A DNA stretch of 53,351 nucleotides. Source: Stieleria tagensis. Its GTDB lineage: Bacteria > Planctomycetota > Planctomycetia > Pirellulales > Pirellulaceae. Where the stretch lies: assembly GCF_024129865.1 (NCBI RefSeq), contig NZ_JAMYFE010000082.1:1-53351 (forward strand). The letters run 5' to 3'. The notes under the pieces are model-generated. The model was not told the origin of the DNA and did no database searches. It saw nothing but the letters and a program-made list of their open reading frames with translations. Each line of letters opens with the position of its first letter. The first letter of the stretch is position 1. A program made the position numbers and the translations under genes. Positions 39,101 to 46,018 of this stretch are shown here, in pieces.

Positions 39101-42100
39101 GAATATGGCATCGACATCTCGCACAACGTCACCACGACGGTGGCCGGAAACGACACCCCGTCGATCGTCCGCTACCCACGCAACCTGGTGGAACTGAACA
39201 CCGAAGACCTGGTTCCCGGCGTGGTCGTGCAAAGCAATATTTTTGCCTTCAACAGTGTCGGCGGATTGCAACTGCAAGGTATCGACGACACGTTGCAACA
39301 AACCAATGGCGACCCGGTCCCGATCGAGCGGATTGTCAACAACACGATCATCGGTGGCAGTGTTGCCACCGGCGCGACGGCACCGCCGGAACGATTTGAT
39401 GGCGTGTTGTTTGACCAAGGCCGAATCTCGTTTGCCGATGCGGTCGTCGAATACGAACCCAACGCCGGTGGCTCGCCACCTGATCCGATTCACCAGACCC
39501 CCGATGCGGCACTGGGCATTCCCGACTGCAACGGTCGCGGCCCCGAACCGGCGGACGGCCAGTTCGCGGTTTCGCTGGGACTCGGTGGAACACTGACGCT
39601 ACAGTTTGTCGACAACTACTTGACCGGCAGCGGTGATTCACAAGCCGACTTGGCTATCTTCGAAACCGGCGAAATCGAATCGGTCCGGGTCGAAATCAGC
39701 CGTGACGGCACCAACTTTATCGACGTCGGGATTGTCGGCGGCCTGACCAACCAATTGGACATCGATGCGTTTGGTTTTGATGCCGATGATCGATTCTCGT
39801 TCGTGCGTCTGACCGATCTGCGTCAGGGCGACACCAACGTTGCCTCCTTGGGTGCGGACATCGATGCGGTCGGTGCAATGAGCTCGGTGCCTGTCGACCA
39901 GTTCACCCCCGGCGGCGTCGGCATCAACATTGTCGGTGGTTCCTCGCCGACCGTGCTGAACAACGTGATCTCCAATTCGGAAACCGGCATTTCGGTGACC
40001 GGTGGCAACGGCGGATTCGTCTCCGGCGGTAATTCCTATTACCAGAACACCAACAACACCAGTGCCGGAGTCGGCCTGGGCACGCTGCCGCAAGTGCTGA
40101 CGCCGACCGAATCGGTGTTTGTCGATCCCGGCAGTTTCGTGTTCTCGCCCGCCTCCGGTGCACGCATCATCGATAGCTCGATCGATTCGTTGCCTGACCG
40201 TGCCAGTTTGACCACTGTCCGCAACGCGATCGGAATCGATCCGTCGCCGGTGTTGGCGCCTCGATTGGACGTCAACGGTCAACTGCGAGTCGATGATCCC
40301 AATGTCGAGCCACCAAGTGGATTGGGCGAGCGGGTGTTCAAAGACCGCGGTGGTTTCGACCGTGGTGATTTGACTGGACCACGCGTGACGCTGTTGTCAC
40401 CGTTGGCCCCGGGAATCGGATTGGACGCAGGCCGCACGACGGTATTGGGTGCAGCACCCCAAGCATTCGAAATTCAATTGGTCGATGGTCTGCCGCCGGC
40501 CGACATCGTTCCCGGTACCGGCATCGACGACCGCTCGGTTTCCAGCGGATCGCTGATCCTACTCAAAGACGGCGTCGCGCTAGTCGAAGGAACGGATTAC
40601 CGATTCGCCTACAACCCCAGTACCAACATCATTCGGTTGACACCGATCGCCGGTGTTTGGGAACAGGATTCGACCTATGTGATTCGCATGGTCGACAGCA
40701 GCGATGCGATCGTCCAAGCCGGTGATGGCGACATTTACAACGACGGCGATCGATTCACCGTGATCGACGAAGTCGGTCAAAGCACCACGTTCGAATATGA
40801 AACCGGTGTTGGCATCGAACTTTCCTCGGGCCTAACCACCGCGACCGCTGATGGGATCACCGTCGAAGTATACGACGGCAGTATCACCCGCCAATTCGAA
40901 CTGGACAGCAACAATGCGGTGAGCCCGCTATCGATTGCCGTGCCGATTCCGGCCGCCGGTGACGCGACGGACTTTGCCGCCGCACTGGCCGCGGCGATTG
41001 ACGCCGATCCGCTGTTGAGCTTCACCGCGCGTTCCTCGGGCCCCTTGGTTCAACTGGTCGGCGGCACCCCGCTTTCGAGTGCAACCAGTGCCAGTGGATC
41101 CGTTCAGGTGTCCGGCCAGATCGGCACCGACATCGGGTTCGGTTTCCAAATCCCCACCATTGGCAACAGCAACCTGGCTCAAGTGAACGATGGAGATTCG
41201 ATCATCGTTCGCCTCGGTGCGGTGAACGAAGTGACGTTTGAGTTCGACACCAACGGTTTGCTCAACGACACCAGCGCAACGGCCGTCACAATCTCTGACA
41301 ACGCGACGCTTGATCAAGTCGCCGATGCACTGGTCCGATCCATTGGCGGATCGGGATTGGGATTGGCTCCGGAAAACGTCGGCTTTGGTCGCGTGTTCTT
41401 GGGCGGTGACAACACCTACTCGATCGATCTGTCGAATTCCAACTTGGTGCAAACCGGATTGGCCGGCGAAGAGGCATCCGTCGCGGTCGAGATCCCGATC
41501 GATCTGCCCGCCGAACAGATTGCCGCACTGATCCAACAGGCCATCGACAGCCAGAACCTGGCTGGGATCGAATCCTCGCTGGTCGACGTTCGGGTCTTCT
41601 TGGAAGGCACCCGCGGCGTGTCCGGGGTCGGAGCGGTCGACAGCGTGATCGTGCAAGACCAAGTCGGTAACCAACTGCAAAGCAATCAAGCCGACGGCCG
41701 CACCGAGCTGACGATCTTTATCGGCACCGGCTACGATTATGGCGATGCACCGGCACCCTATGTCAGCTTGATGGCTGACGGCGGACCACGGCACCGCGTC
41801 GATCCGTTGCTCAGCTTGGGCAACGAAAACACCGCTGATTCGGATGCGGAACTGCCAAACGCAGACTCCGGTGACGACGGCATCTCGCTGCCTTCGTCGT
41901 TCCAATCGGGGTTCTCCTCGATGATCGGAATCTATCTCCGCAATCTGGACGCTGGCCAAGCCAGCGACAAACCGGTTTACCTGGACGCCTGGTTCGACTG
42001 GGACCAAGACGGCTTGTTTGAAAGCCAGGAACGTGTTCGCTTCGGCACCACCGGAACGAGCCTGACGCCGATCTTTAGCAACACCACCACCAACGTCTTG

Positions 42101-42805
42101 ATCGATGTTCCGGCATCGGCACTGACCGGTGAAACGTATGCTCGGTTCCGCCTCAGCGAATCGGCGACACTGGGACCCAACGGCGATGCGGAAAGTGGCG
42201 AGGTCGAAGATTATCGAATCTTTGTCTCCAACAATCCGTTCCAAAATCCGACCAACCGATACGATGCCAACGACAACGGCACGGTCACACCGTTGGACGC
42301 CTTGCAGGTGATCAACGCCTTGGCTCGCAACGGTTCAACCAGCGGCGAAGTCGACTTGGAAACCAACCCTGTCACCACGCCGCCCTATCCCGATGTGAAC
42401 GGCGACGGTCGATTGACTTCCAGCGATGCGTTGGCAATCATCAACGAACTGGCGCGTGTGAACACAGCCAGCGGCGAAGGCGAATCGGTCGGAACCAACT
42501 ATGTGGCAGCCGTGCCAGGTGTGTTGGCCAGCGGTTCCACCTTGCTTGGCGACATGCTGATCCACCAAGCGGTCACGAGTGATTTGCTCGCTTCGTCACG
42601 TCCGGCAGAGCCCGAACAGGAACCCGCCGAGACAGCAGATGTGTCGACCGTGCAGCCAGAAGCTAGCAAGACCAGCGTGTTTGATTCGCCAGAATCGATC
42701 GGATTGGATTCAATTGTCGATCAATTAGCTGCCGACACCGCAAGTGTCGCGGATGAATCCGACGAGCTGAAAAATGGAGTCGACGACTTTTTCGCAACGC
42801 TATAG
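27104..42805 (+). CDS. Giant exported dockerin protein (5233 residues) with PPC, beta-helix and GEVED domains
   Basis: The N-terminus is basic (residues 1-50) and carries the planctomycete export motif ENLETRQLLAG (53-63). It is followed by immunoglobulin-like regions and a metalloprotease-like domain at about 560-770, where the zinc-site position reads AMFGVGQLLGYGY instead of an HExxH pattern. Pre-peptidase C-terminal-like domains (DSTDVDMYRFQID at about 805, TRDDVDVYSFIGE at about 2186, a third at about 2530), parallel beta-helix stretches with NPV and NNT turns, and a repeated FEFD module follow. Near the end are a GEVED domain (YDYGDAPAPY, from about 4880) and a type I dockerin with two loops (YDANDNGTVTPLDALQVIN, DVNGDGRLTSSDALAIIN; about 5051-5120). 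The 15.7-kb frame is intact. A role at the cell surface, for instance adhesion or matrix, is inferred. Confidence 0.93.
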   Translation: MTFRKPSRSLRTHLGRQPEVHSDDLASSAGSNRIGKGRRSRKRRDEKRRSLMENLETRQLLAGPELIGIQPNEGDLLVNGDTLTFSPKELVFRFDDNTQIDESTLDAIRITRAGEDRTFESASVTSDLGTAGQALFEFRARQSGSLGNGITLEFTATNRAGSSAPIITTSDRSVTIDINTNPLQPTLARDLVSAINNDPNASSLIEAIQVSGPSGQRVGINDIDGTTLVLDGANAAQAVTDFGTNGDVRVRLISQLPGIDGRGTSVVVEQRNFGGTANPVVVVSGQTVRVQLNSFVGDPSTANDFVQALNSNPQASRLVQATVQEGDGQTVIGSRAINYSPITLSGVSDVLVQPGFVGLGDSSREVVFRFAEPLPDDIYQIDILGSGTFALRGEDGEAFQDGEDLTRMFNINLGPQVVAVVPEPVRRQSDGTLSANTGIVEVHFNDDNLSQTQAQNVNFYQLIFTRDSVDNRDDEVIRPVSVSYNNITNIATLDFQRPLSRIPDPDNPGEMLSGSARLRIGTSENLPSAPTAINLPAVGTNGPDAAGDNFQDAYNLNATWSLNNASTTRSATLTTEIKNETAFDLDLPGPDVPGTRTIRPDDPSRLDRVVPLDYVRQFADTVDGISVIEYDFVASWLGDDPNRPGINADTNYFNIISEQQQQRVREVMSLFSEYLGVTFIEVADRDPADIGGFSIAVGDLYGGDEREASAQGGLAVVTRDRDGDGNDDLVVMDFQDFDESTDDQFGGEFFRGAMFGVGQLLGYGYADDLPQPTTQSTDFIFQPGTDNEPAFPSPADIVHGQYLYRPDSTDVDMYRFQIDQAGSVSIETIAERLADASLLDTQLRMYRQLPSGQYELIAQNDDYFSNDSLIRIEDLNPGTYMIGVSAAGNDSYDPEIPGTGFGGLSQGTYELRVDFSPAAVSSLTDTTGVALDGDADGTPGGTFNYWFTPSDPSETLYVDKGNVTLNQPTGAIPSNLGDIAFVQAFQTRTIGYVNNGYAEIDKAVADARRISELRQQTLNGTFNELNQLRRSTNPADVQRAAAITTYLTELDLTVRVLGNGGRDGLVETFGDNFSYNIGFGSNGLPLEDGSDLEVPAGVQLILDSGSIIKFSDARLAVGSVAPTIDLSGANLQVLGTPTIVNSNGLPARDVAGAIIPGSVILTSINDSSVGTGNLTGVRPAPLPGDWGGIDFRGDLDAADELRINPEDEGIFANHIQFADMRYGGGAVSIGGRDVVVSPIDMAITRPTIINSSITNSADAAIAASPDSFREDRFTDPKYQQSGRFTPDYERVGPEIHGNTVIDNSINGLFIRLSTRSGQELETVSTSTRFDDSDITHVLTENLVISGTPGGPILQSGAPSSFLIRLTPVLGDGAVPAGSYVYRLTNVTDSNLESAASDATVAVTTTGTGGIRLQQLPTVAPGSATVSRRLYRATIDPTTGQPGAFELVAQLNASATTYTDRAAIGTAPLQLTASPLRSRLDASLVIDPSTVLKVDSARIEARFGANLIAEGTSGNPVVITSLEDQRYGAGGTFDTGDRGVNGELNPGDWGGLYIGHGSTANIDNAVIAGAGGTTRIEGGFASFNAIEVHQGDLRLTNSRIENNADGRGTLNDTRVGRGDNAPGAVFIRAATPIIVDNDFIDNDAAAITIDVNSLNSTEVNDSGRATGRIGNFEVVGNSGPLVEDNTLTRNDTNGMVVRGGELVTEGVWDDVDMVHVVTDSVEVPNQHIYGGLRLVSDARGSLVVKFETANEGDPAGIVVGGSLLTAADEFRDIADRIGGALRLVGHPDFPVVLTTLQDDFAGAGFTIDGMAQVDTNNDGIIGGDLSDQAGTLPTGPEVNLGTTIDNDVDPTITGSFGATIGDAGEVGFASGGGSAVTVEDLQNNQQLIGQDFIFQYNTYLTSGGTSVALAATTITQAATLIADDVVESRGTYAGPNGDVEWIATSSFRDGVATLFTSLELSSATAFGDIRVISYLDEDVLGISDDVLYTTGTPGESDFRLYTIDGALRVGFSHGGFYANDGQNQQNAVYEGWAADQYNELETQIIAGTQTFSIAGDIDLVDLPGSPDATFGTVYGPNDVTTAHSWLLDSAASSAQVTNFLELIAADPVLRNPRFQVESGKWNGVVIREGADDRNVAAAAEQEPVRTTVFDTNSIPSQAQFLGEIAPDQQSGDENRRLGFVVDGVIATRDDVDVYSFIGESNTEVWLDIDRTSNSLDTVIELIDFNGQVLAASNDSLLAERDPSTGLYVSPRLDPDAAQPLTVNEDRLSVQRITVDQAIDFATGGNLTLGLVTGSGLTVNVDALDFVANPAGSIAAALNSTFSAELGFVTTQLLSRGASDDYVVEVHFQAEFFTGLEVPEIRGTSNPVSPSIAPLEFETLVQTSVLQDTYSYNAKDAGMRIRLPGESGTRNLYHIRVRSSNTRDGADFNTLINGDVLGGLTQGSYSMQVRLQEADESAGTQISLSDVRYATNGVQIIGQPLHSPLLGEEYETTESNETASEAQRLGYYGTDSDVGIEAGPLQSDRLAKSFAGEIDSATDVDWYQFDIQYDNLTRDGAPLLLSTVIDLDYASNFARSDMALYVFDSTGALIYTGTDSNVAEDLPASRNSNSTDDLSRGGAGTEDPFIGSVELGEGTYYVAVANQTQVPLAMDQFFNPASANPLVRLAPIQAIDRIAVDNMSNRVLFDETSIVPYSMDDVVVYVNTSSGLFAVNPFTGQNYGQVGNFGSDDIYDVAFRSNGELYAYTGFGDRQRSDTSWFYVQIDTGTAALDQISTGAGITTYGDTVVEDNNNPQILDAVANEGVFVEALSIREYKNTERGLFVGSRPILNGSSGLEYRQNVLWEFSPQTGLAVGPSYNRFLSNAGAGTIPREIGQIDTTAPATAQSTQLGVSNVLEIGANGYAQQTIVDGDVFTLVSGQDTTTFEFDFNGDVAATGAPILDGDTLTIGSSIFEFDTGSRLRINPVTANGGLNNGQTVTVSDVSGFSQTFEFINQGDTPSGNNIPIVIRLANGQIRATNTIATSLGLAIQANMPTVTATVLGSDVAFGPGTTFVNNGAGLAAVGSVGVAPGNITIAIDESASSSEIIDTIVTELTNNSIAVTTNGPTFAVPGASSIEINSQALVGGGTSGVDVGRTAISISLTDTAPQIAQKVADAINAVGGNANATAQNRSVGVSGGFIASASGTLVAGGVPAGGTVTGVEILGNDMYAITDAGGLFRVTDAELTNGGNQFVNGNRTIGTYVQTATDLLRVGSSFTGLRAGPNSVDGGIYSNVLFGITASGDIYAFNSLGELLPYFAGGRSMISTGIANAEGLDFSTLDYNLWHYTNNRSGDAGHDGGTSLAFTYETSFQSNYDSVAEYPTNVGRRDGQGVNNTYNFPGGAKGQVQSKEFSLEGYSPSDVPMLYFNYKIEADGGNSTDALRVYVIQPDGTEHGVALNTTGRNSGASDDEFDDPQATAPYNDVIDVDKQQLFDNTPTWRQARVPLAEFAGQAGLSLRIEFATAGTLDTNSSAIRGVAAADLVEGQTLVVNRETFTVDFPPTLVAPAGTLLASTYAADPAARATFQLDGQTYVLNDGTRTIDSSPLNPADPLSPPTEISIDLTSLLTNTQTIADLSSADIAAIIQTAVAAMPPSTLITYQVASNGNAVEFGAADALITAEPNLVTVRNADPAPANPINVRAGMSASDVATAIQAALTERFLSTALSANGLDYIPTSNAIVSVPGYTVDNYGPFANTSLRYEDDFGLTPVQGSRDNDFEGVYLDDFVIGLAERGEQVSDQRAADAPLDTAFVTDQRFTFPQPDDPRSNLVTGSYQVEIRDGSEYITSSNLSQFRTFDSNDRLSDALSIVARSSDEILDGQMFSITDGRATVEFEFDSDNVVTPGRVQIPFEAEITDPVTGVLRPQNATEVAKSIIGAINRVDVRSVLDIQAVPSSGFENEVVPTAGIKEVVRLDPRINLIGDVVVSDATRSLAEIDQSNLRGDQNRERSAQGVIMIESSRFLFNQEYGIDISHNVTTTVAGNDTPSIVRYPRNLVELNTEDLVPGVVVQSNIFAFNSVGGLQLQGIDDTLQQTNGDPVPIERIVNNTIIGGSVATGATAPPERFDGVLFDQGRISFADAVVEYEPNAGGSPPDPIHQTPDAALGIPDCNGRGPEPADGQFAVSLGLGGTLTLQFVDNYLTGSGDSQADLAIFETGEIESVRVEISRDGTNFIDVGIVGGLTNQLDIDAFGFDADDRFSFVRLTDLRQGDTNVASLGADIDAVGAMSSVPVDQFTPGGVGINIVGGSSPTVLNNVISNSETGISVTGGNGGFVSGGNSYYQNTNNTSAGVGLGTLPQVLTPTESVFVDPGSFVFSPASGARIIDSSIDSLPDRASLTTVRNAIGIDPSPVLAPRLDVNGQLRVDDPNVEPPSGLGERVFKDRGGFDRGDLTGPRVTLLSPLAPGIGLDAGRTTVLGAAPQAFEIQLVDGLPPADIVPGTGIDDRSVSSGSLILLKDGVALVEGTDYRFAYNPSTNIIRLTPIAGVWEQDSTYVIRMVDSSDAIVQAGDGDIYNDGDRFTVIDEVGQSTTFEYETGVGIELSSGLTTATADGITVEVYDGSITRQFELDSNNAVSPLSIAVPIPAAGDATDFAAALAAAIDADPLLSFTARSSGPLVQLVGGTPLSSATSASGSVQVSGQIGTDIGFGFQIPTIGNSNLAQVNDGDSIIVRLGAVNEVTFEFDTNGLLNDTSATAVTISDNATLDQVADALVRSIGGSGLGLAPENVGFGRVFLGGDNTYSIDLSNSNLVQTGLAGEEASVAVEIPIDLPAEQIAALIQQAIDSQNLAGIESSLVDVRVFLEGTRGVSGVGAVDSVIVQDQVGNQLQSNQADGRTELTIFIGTGYDYGDAPAPYVSLMADGGPRHRVDPLLSLGNENTADSDAELPNADSGDDGISLPSSFQSGFSSMIGIYLRNLDAGQASDKPVYLDAWFDWDQDGLFESQERVRFGTTGTSLTPIFSNTTTNVLIDVPASALTGETYARFRLSESATLGPNGDAESGEVEDYRIFVSNNPFQNPTNRYDANDNGTVTPLDALQVINALARNGSTSGEVDLETNPVTTPPYPDVNGDGRLTSSDALAIINELARVNTASGEGESVGTNYVAAVPGVLASGSTLLGDMLIHQAVTSDLLASSRPAEPEQEPAETADVSTVQPEASKTSVFDSPESIGLDSIVDQLAADTASVADESDELKNGVDDFFATL

Positions 42806-43118
42806 CCGAGCCTGACCAGGCTCTGTCGGCAACCCGCCGCAGTAGGCTTAGACCAAACGAAGGAATCCGTTTGGTCCAACAACGTATGATTCACCGACTC
42901 CAGCGCACGAATCGCGCCAGGTCGGAAAACCTACACACTCGTAGCGCCGCGCCCTTGAGGCGAAACGGTTGAAGTTGTGCTTTTTTGGTAACCCGATGCG
43001 TGAGCGAGGGATTTAGCCGGTTGACGGGATCCCTCGCTAACGCGTCGGGTTACCAAAAACCAATGCCCCACGCGAAAGCGCTGGCTTCAAAACTAACGCG
43101 TCGGGTTAGGAACAAACA
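42806..43118. repeat. Intergenic region with hairpins, a long palindrome and two units of a 56-base tandem repeat
   Basis: After the giant gene there are an AGCCTG-acc-AGGCT hairpin (about 42811-42824) and a GACCAAACG/CGTTTGGTC stem (42851-42859 with 42868-42876), either of which may end transcription. A long inverted repeat follows: TTGGTAACCCGATGCGTGAG near 42985 against CTCGCTAACGCGTCGGGTTA with ACCAA, ending at 43056. From 43041 a 56-base unit repeats at 43041, 43097 and 43153, the last two units reaching into the next gene. No gene is present. Confidence 0.7.
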
Positions 43119-45752
43119 ATGCCTCACCCAACAAGTGCAACTTCAAAACTCATGCATCGGGTTAGGAATTTGTCGTGCCTGATGCAAAAGCGTAATCTCA
43201 ACTCGCCAAACCGCCGGCGGCGTCTGACGGTGCAACCGCTGGAGTCACGTCAGCTATTGGCCGCGGATGTTCCGATCGGGGCCACACCGACCGACACCGG
43301 CGAGTTTCTGCTGGGGACCGTGACCGTCACGCCGGTGTTTTTTGAGAGCGACGGGTCGATCGATCCCAACACCCAGAACTGGAGTGCGGCGGAGATTGAT
43401 GCGACGCTTGTCAAGATCCGCGAGAGTGTGGATTGGTGGACCGATCTGCTGGCGACGCAAACGTCAGTGCATTCATTGGAATTCGTGATCGATGACACCT
43501 ACGCGCGACAACCCGTCGCCACCGGCTATGAACCGATCGATCGCAGCAGTTCGACGTTTGAGCGTTACACCGGAGACTGGTTGACGGATTTGGGCTATGG
43601 CGACGCACCGTCGATCGAACGCGCCATGCACCTGTTCAATGACTCCCAACGAGTCAAACATCAAACCGACTGGGCGTTCACAATGATCGTCGTCGATTCG
43701 TCAGACGACGACGGCTTTTTCGCCAGCGGTGGATTCAGCGGCGCATTCGCCTACCCGGGCGGCCTGTTCTATGTGGTCCCCTCGGAACGTCCGGTGTCGA
43801 CCTACTCTCACGAATTGGGGCATCTGTTTTGGGCCCGCGACGAGTACCCCGGCGGTGGTAGCTGGACCGACCAACGTGGCTACTACAACGCCCAGAATCT
43901 GAACGCCGCAGACAATCCGACGCCCGGATTTGTACAGGAAGACAGCATCATGCGTGGCGGAACCGTGGCCACGCGAGCCTGGAACGCACTGGAAAGCCCC
44001 GAGTCGACGCTGGCGATGATCGGCTGGCGGGACAGTGACAACGACGGGGTGTTTGACGTCCTCGATGTTCCCATTGAACTGGACGCGGTGGGCTGGTTTG
44101 ACCCCGATACGTCGATGTATTCATTGCGTGGGTCAGCTGCTGTAGCGACCCTGGCCAATCAAAACTCCGCGGGCAACCAGAGTGACATCACGTTGTCGCG
44201 GGTCAGCGAGCTGCAATACAAACTCGATGACGGCAACTGGCAGGTGGCACTGTCACCCAATGCGCCCCAGGTCGATTTTGATCTGCAGTTCCAATTGGAC
44301 ACGGCCTTTGAACAAATCCAATGGCGGGCGATCGATACCGCCAACGGCGCTGTCAGCGAAATCCTGGTGTCCGATCAGAAAACGCCTGTCTTTTCCGGGG
44401 TCGGCGGCGGATACGTGTACGCCGACGCCAATGCCAATGGGCAACATGAATGGAACGAACGGCTGCTTGCGGGCACCCCCTTTGTGATTCGTCACAGCGA
44501 CGGACGAGAACTGTTTCGCAGCCAATTCAATGCCGCCGATCTGCCCGAGGGTGTGATCGGTTCGATCAACGGATTGACGTTCACCAGTTTGGGTGACGAC
44601 ACCGATGGTCGCGCCGCAGTCCGCGAGACAGCAGATGGCGGCGTTTCGGTCATTCACGGCTACGATTCACAATACGGCGAGTGGAATTCGAATTGGGGCG
44701 CGCGACAACAACTGCAGGTCGCCGGTGCGGAAAGCGGGGGTGTGGTCACGGTCGATTTCACCGGCCTGGACACCGGCACCTACGGTCTAGAGAGTGGCAG
44801 CTACGCTCGGATGGAAGCGTTTGACCAGCAGGGCAACTCGCTGGGGCGTGCCACCAGCCCGCTGGTGCTTGCCGACCAACCGGGACAACTACAGATCCGC
44901 GATCCCCTCGGTCGAATCGCCAGCGTGAAAATCTACGGGCACGCAGAAACCGAAATCATGGTTTCGGCGGTCGCCTTCGGCCAGTCGCCGGAAACGGTCA
45001 CCGGCCCCGGCGGTGAATTCTCGCTCAGCGGGCTCGCCGATGGGTCTTACACCGTGGAGTTGGTTTCCCAGGAATTGATCTACGAATTTCCCACGACGCC
45101 GATTCCATTCCAAATCAGCGGCGGATCGGTCGGTTCGCTGGGATTCGCCGCCAGCCGGATCGACAGCCCCCGCTACAACGCGACGCTGCCCGGTGATGTC
45201 AACGGCGACCTGGAAGTCACCCCACGCGACGCTTTGACGGTGGTCAACGACCTGGGAATCAACGGCAATCGCGTCCTCACCGCAGCAGAAACCGGTGGCT
45301 TTTACGTTGATGTAAACAACGACGGCATGGTCTCGCCGCTGGATGCGCTGCGAGTGATCAACCTGCTGCAACGCCGCGCCACCGGCGAATCGGAGCAACC
45401 GCTGCATCTGACCGACTCAGCACACCCCACCCAATCGGACTGGATTGCCAATCCGCTGCATCAAGCCGCTGTGGATCAGGTATTTCTGCAGAATACGCCT
45501 CATTTAGAACCCAATGGGTACCAAACGCCCAACCGGGCTGATTCGAAAATGTTGAACTCTGCGGGCGCCGACGGCTCTGGCCAAAGTCTGGGCGGCCAAC
45601 AACCCGATAGGACAGCTTGGGCGGACATTTTGCCAACAAGTCGAACGGAGTCTGCGAGCGATGCAGACGGTTTTACTTCGGAATTTTTGCCTAAACTCAG
45701 CAAAATTCGTCGTGAATTTGCTGAAAACGATTCATCGGTTGAACTGTTTTGA
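43119..45752 (+). CDS. Exported zinc metalloprotease-like protein with C-terminal dockerin
   Basis: 877 residues if started at ATG 43119, which has AGGA eight bases upstream. ATG 43152 and 43182 are alternatives, and the first lies in a tandem repeat. The export motif is QPLESRQLLAA at about 41-51. A metallopeptidase domain at about 70-300 contains HELGHLFWARDEY (His231, Glu232, His235, with Asp241 a possible third ligand), so unlike the giant neighbour the active site looks intact. Later come an SdrD-like carbohydrate or prealbumin-like module (YVYADANANGQHEWNERLL) and a type I dockerin at about 690-755 (DVNGDLEVTPRDALTVVND, DVNNDGMVSPLDALRVINL). It probably cleaves surface or matrix proteins and docks to a cohesin partner. 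This is inferred from domains. Confidence 0.88.
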   Translation: MPHPTSATSKLMHRVRNLSCLMQKRNLNSPNRRRRLTVQPLESRQLLAADVPIGATPTDTGEFLLGTVTVTPVFFESDGSIDPNTQNWSAAEIDATLVKIRESVDWWTDLLATQTSVHSLEFVIDDTYARQPVATGYEPIDRSSSTFERYTGDWLTDLGYGDAPSIERAMHLFNDSQRVKHQTDWAFTMIVVDSSDDDGFFASGGFSGAFAYPGGLFYVVPSERPVSTYSHELGHLFWARDEYPGGGSWTDQRGYYNAQNLNAADNPTPGFVQEDSIMRGGTVATRAWNALESPESTLAMIGWRDSDNDGVFDVLDVPIELDAVGWFDPDTSMYSLRGSAAVATLANQNSAGNQSDITLSRVSELQYKLDDGNWQVALSPNAPQVDFDLQFQLDTAFEQIQWRAIDTANGAVSEILVSDQKTPVFSGVGGGYVYADANANGQHEWNERLLAGTPFVIRHSDGRELFRSQFNAADLPEGVIGSINGLTFTSLGDDTDGRAAVRETADGGVSVIHGYDSQYGEWNSNWGARQQLQVAGAESGGVVTVDFTGLDTGTYGLESGSYARMEAFDQQGNSLGRATSPLVLADQPGQLQIRDPLGRIASVKIYGHAETEIMVSAVAFGQSPETVTGPGGEFSLSGLADGSYTVELVSQELIYEFPTTPIPFQISGGSVGSLGFAASRIDSPRYNATLPGDVNGDLEVTPRDALTVVNDLGINGNRVLTAAETGGFYVDVNNDGMVSPLDALRVINLLQRRATGESEQPLHLTDSAHPTQSDWIANPLHQAAVDQVFLQNTPHLEPNGYQTPNRADSKMLNSAGADGSGQSLGGQQPDRTAWADILPTSRTESASDADGFTSEFLPKLSKIRREFAENDSSVELF

Positions 45753-46018
45753 CCGGATTTATAGGAACTTTGACGGGTTTTTAGAATCTAAACCCCCGTC
45801 CAAAGCAGACCAAAAAGCCAGTTAATCAGATCGTTGATAAAGCGGGACGGGTAGATAAGATAGGGCCAATATTCAGTTTGGCGAGACTTCAACCCCGCTT
45901 GTCGCTGAATATTGGGGACACTGTGCCGCAGTGTCTCTTGCTCCTCCGATCCGCCATTCGACCCAATCAATCAAGTCATCGGCAATCCACGTTCTACTTC
46001 ATCTTTCCGGAAATCCAG
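45753..46018. promoter_or_regulatory. Upstream region of the cadherin-repeat gene with stem-loops
   Basis: A GACGGG/CCCCCGTC stem around TTTAGAATCTAAA (45772-45800) may be the end of the upstream transcript. An exact 11-base inverted pair CCAATATTCAG (45866-45876) and CTGAATATTGG (45905-45915) is followed at once by GACACTG-tgccg-CAGTGTC (45917-45935). These two stems lie 84-150 bases before ATG 46019 and probably sit in the leader or promoter. No gene is present. Confidence 0.5.

Noticed and set aside
29381-42244. Long open frames on the minus strand under the giant gene, including 29381-30751, 32057-33781, 36269-38167 and 40928-42244
   Set aside because: They mirror the codon bias of the plus-strand gene, have no ribosome binding sites or known domains, and their compositions (Val-, Gly-, Asp- and Arg-rich low-complexity) are typical of antisense translation of a GC-rich gene.
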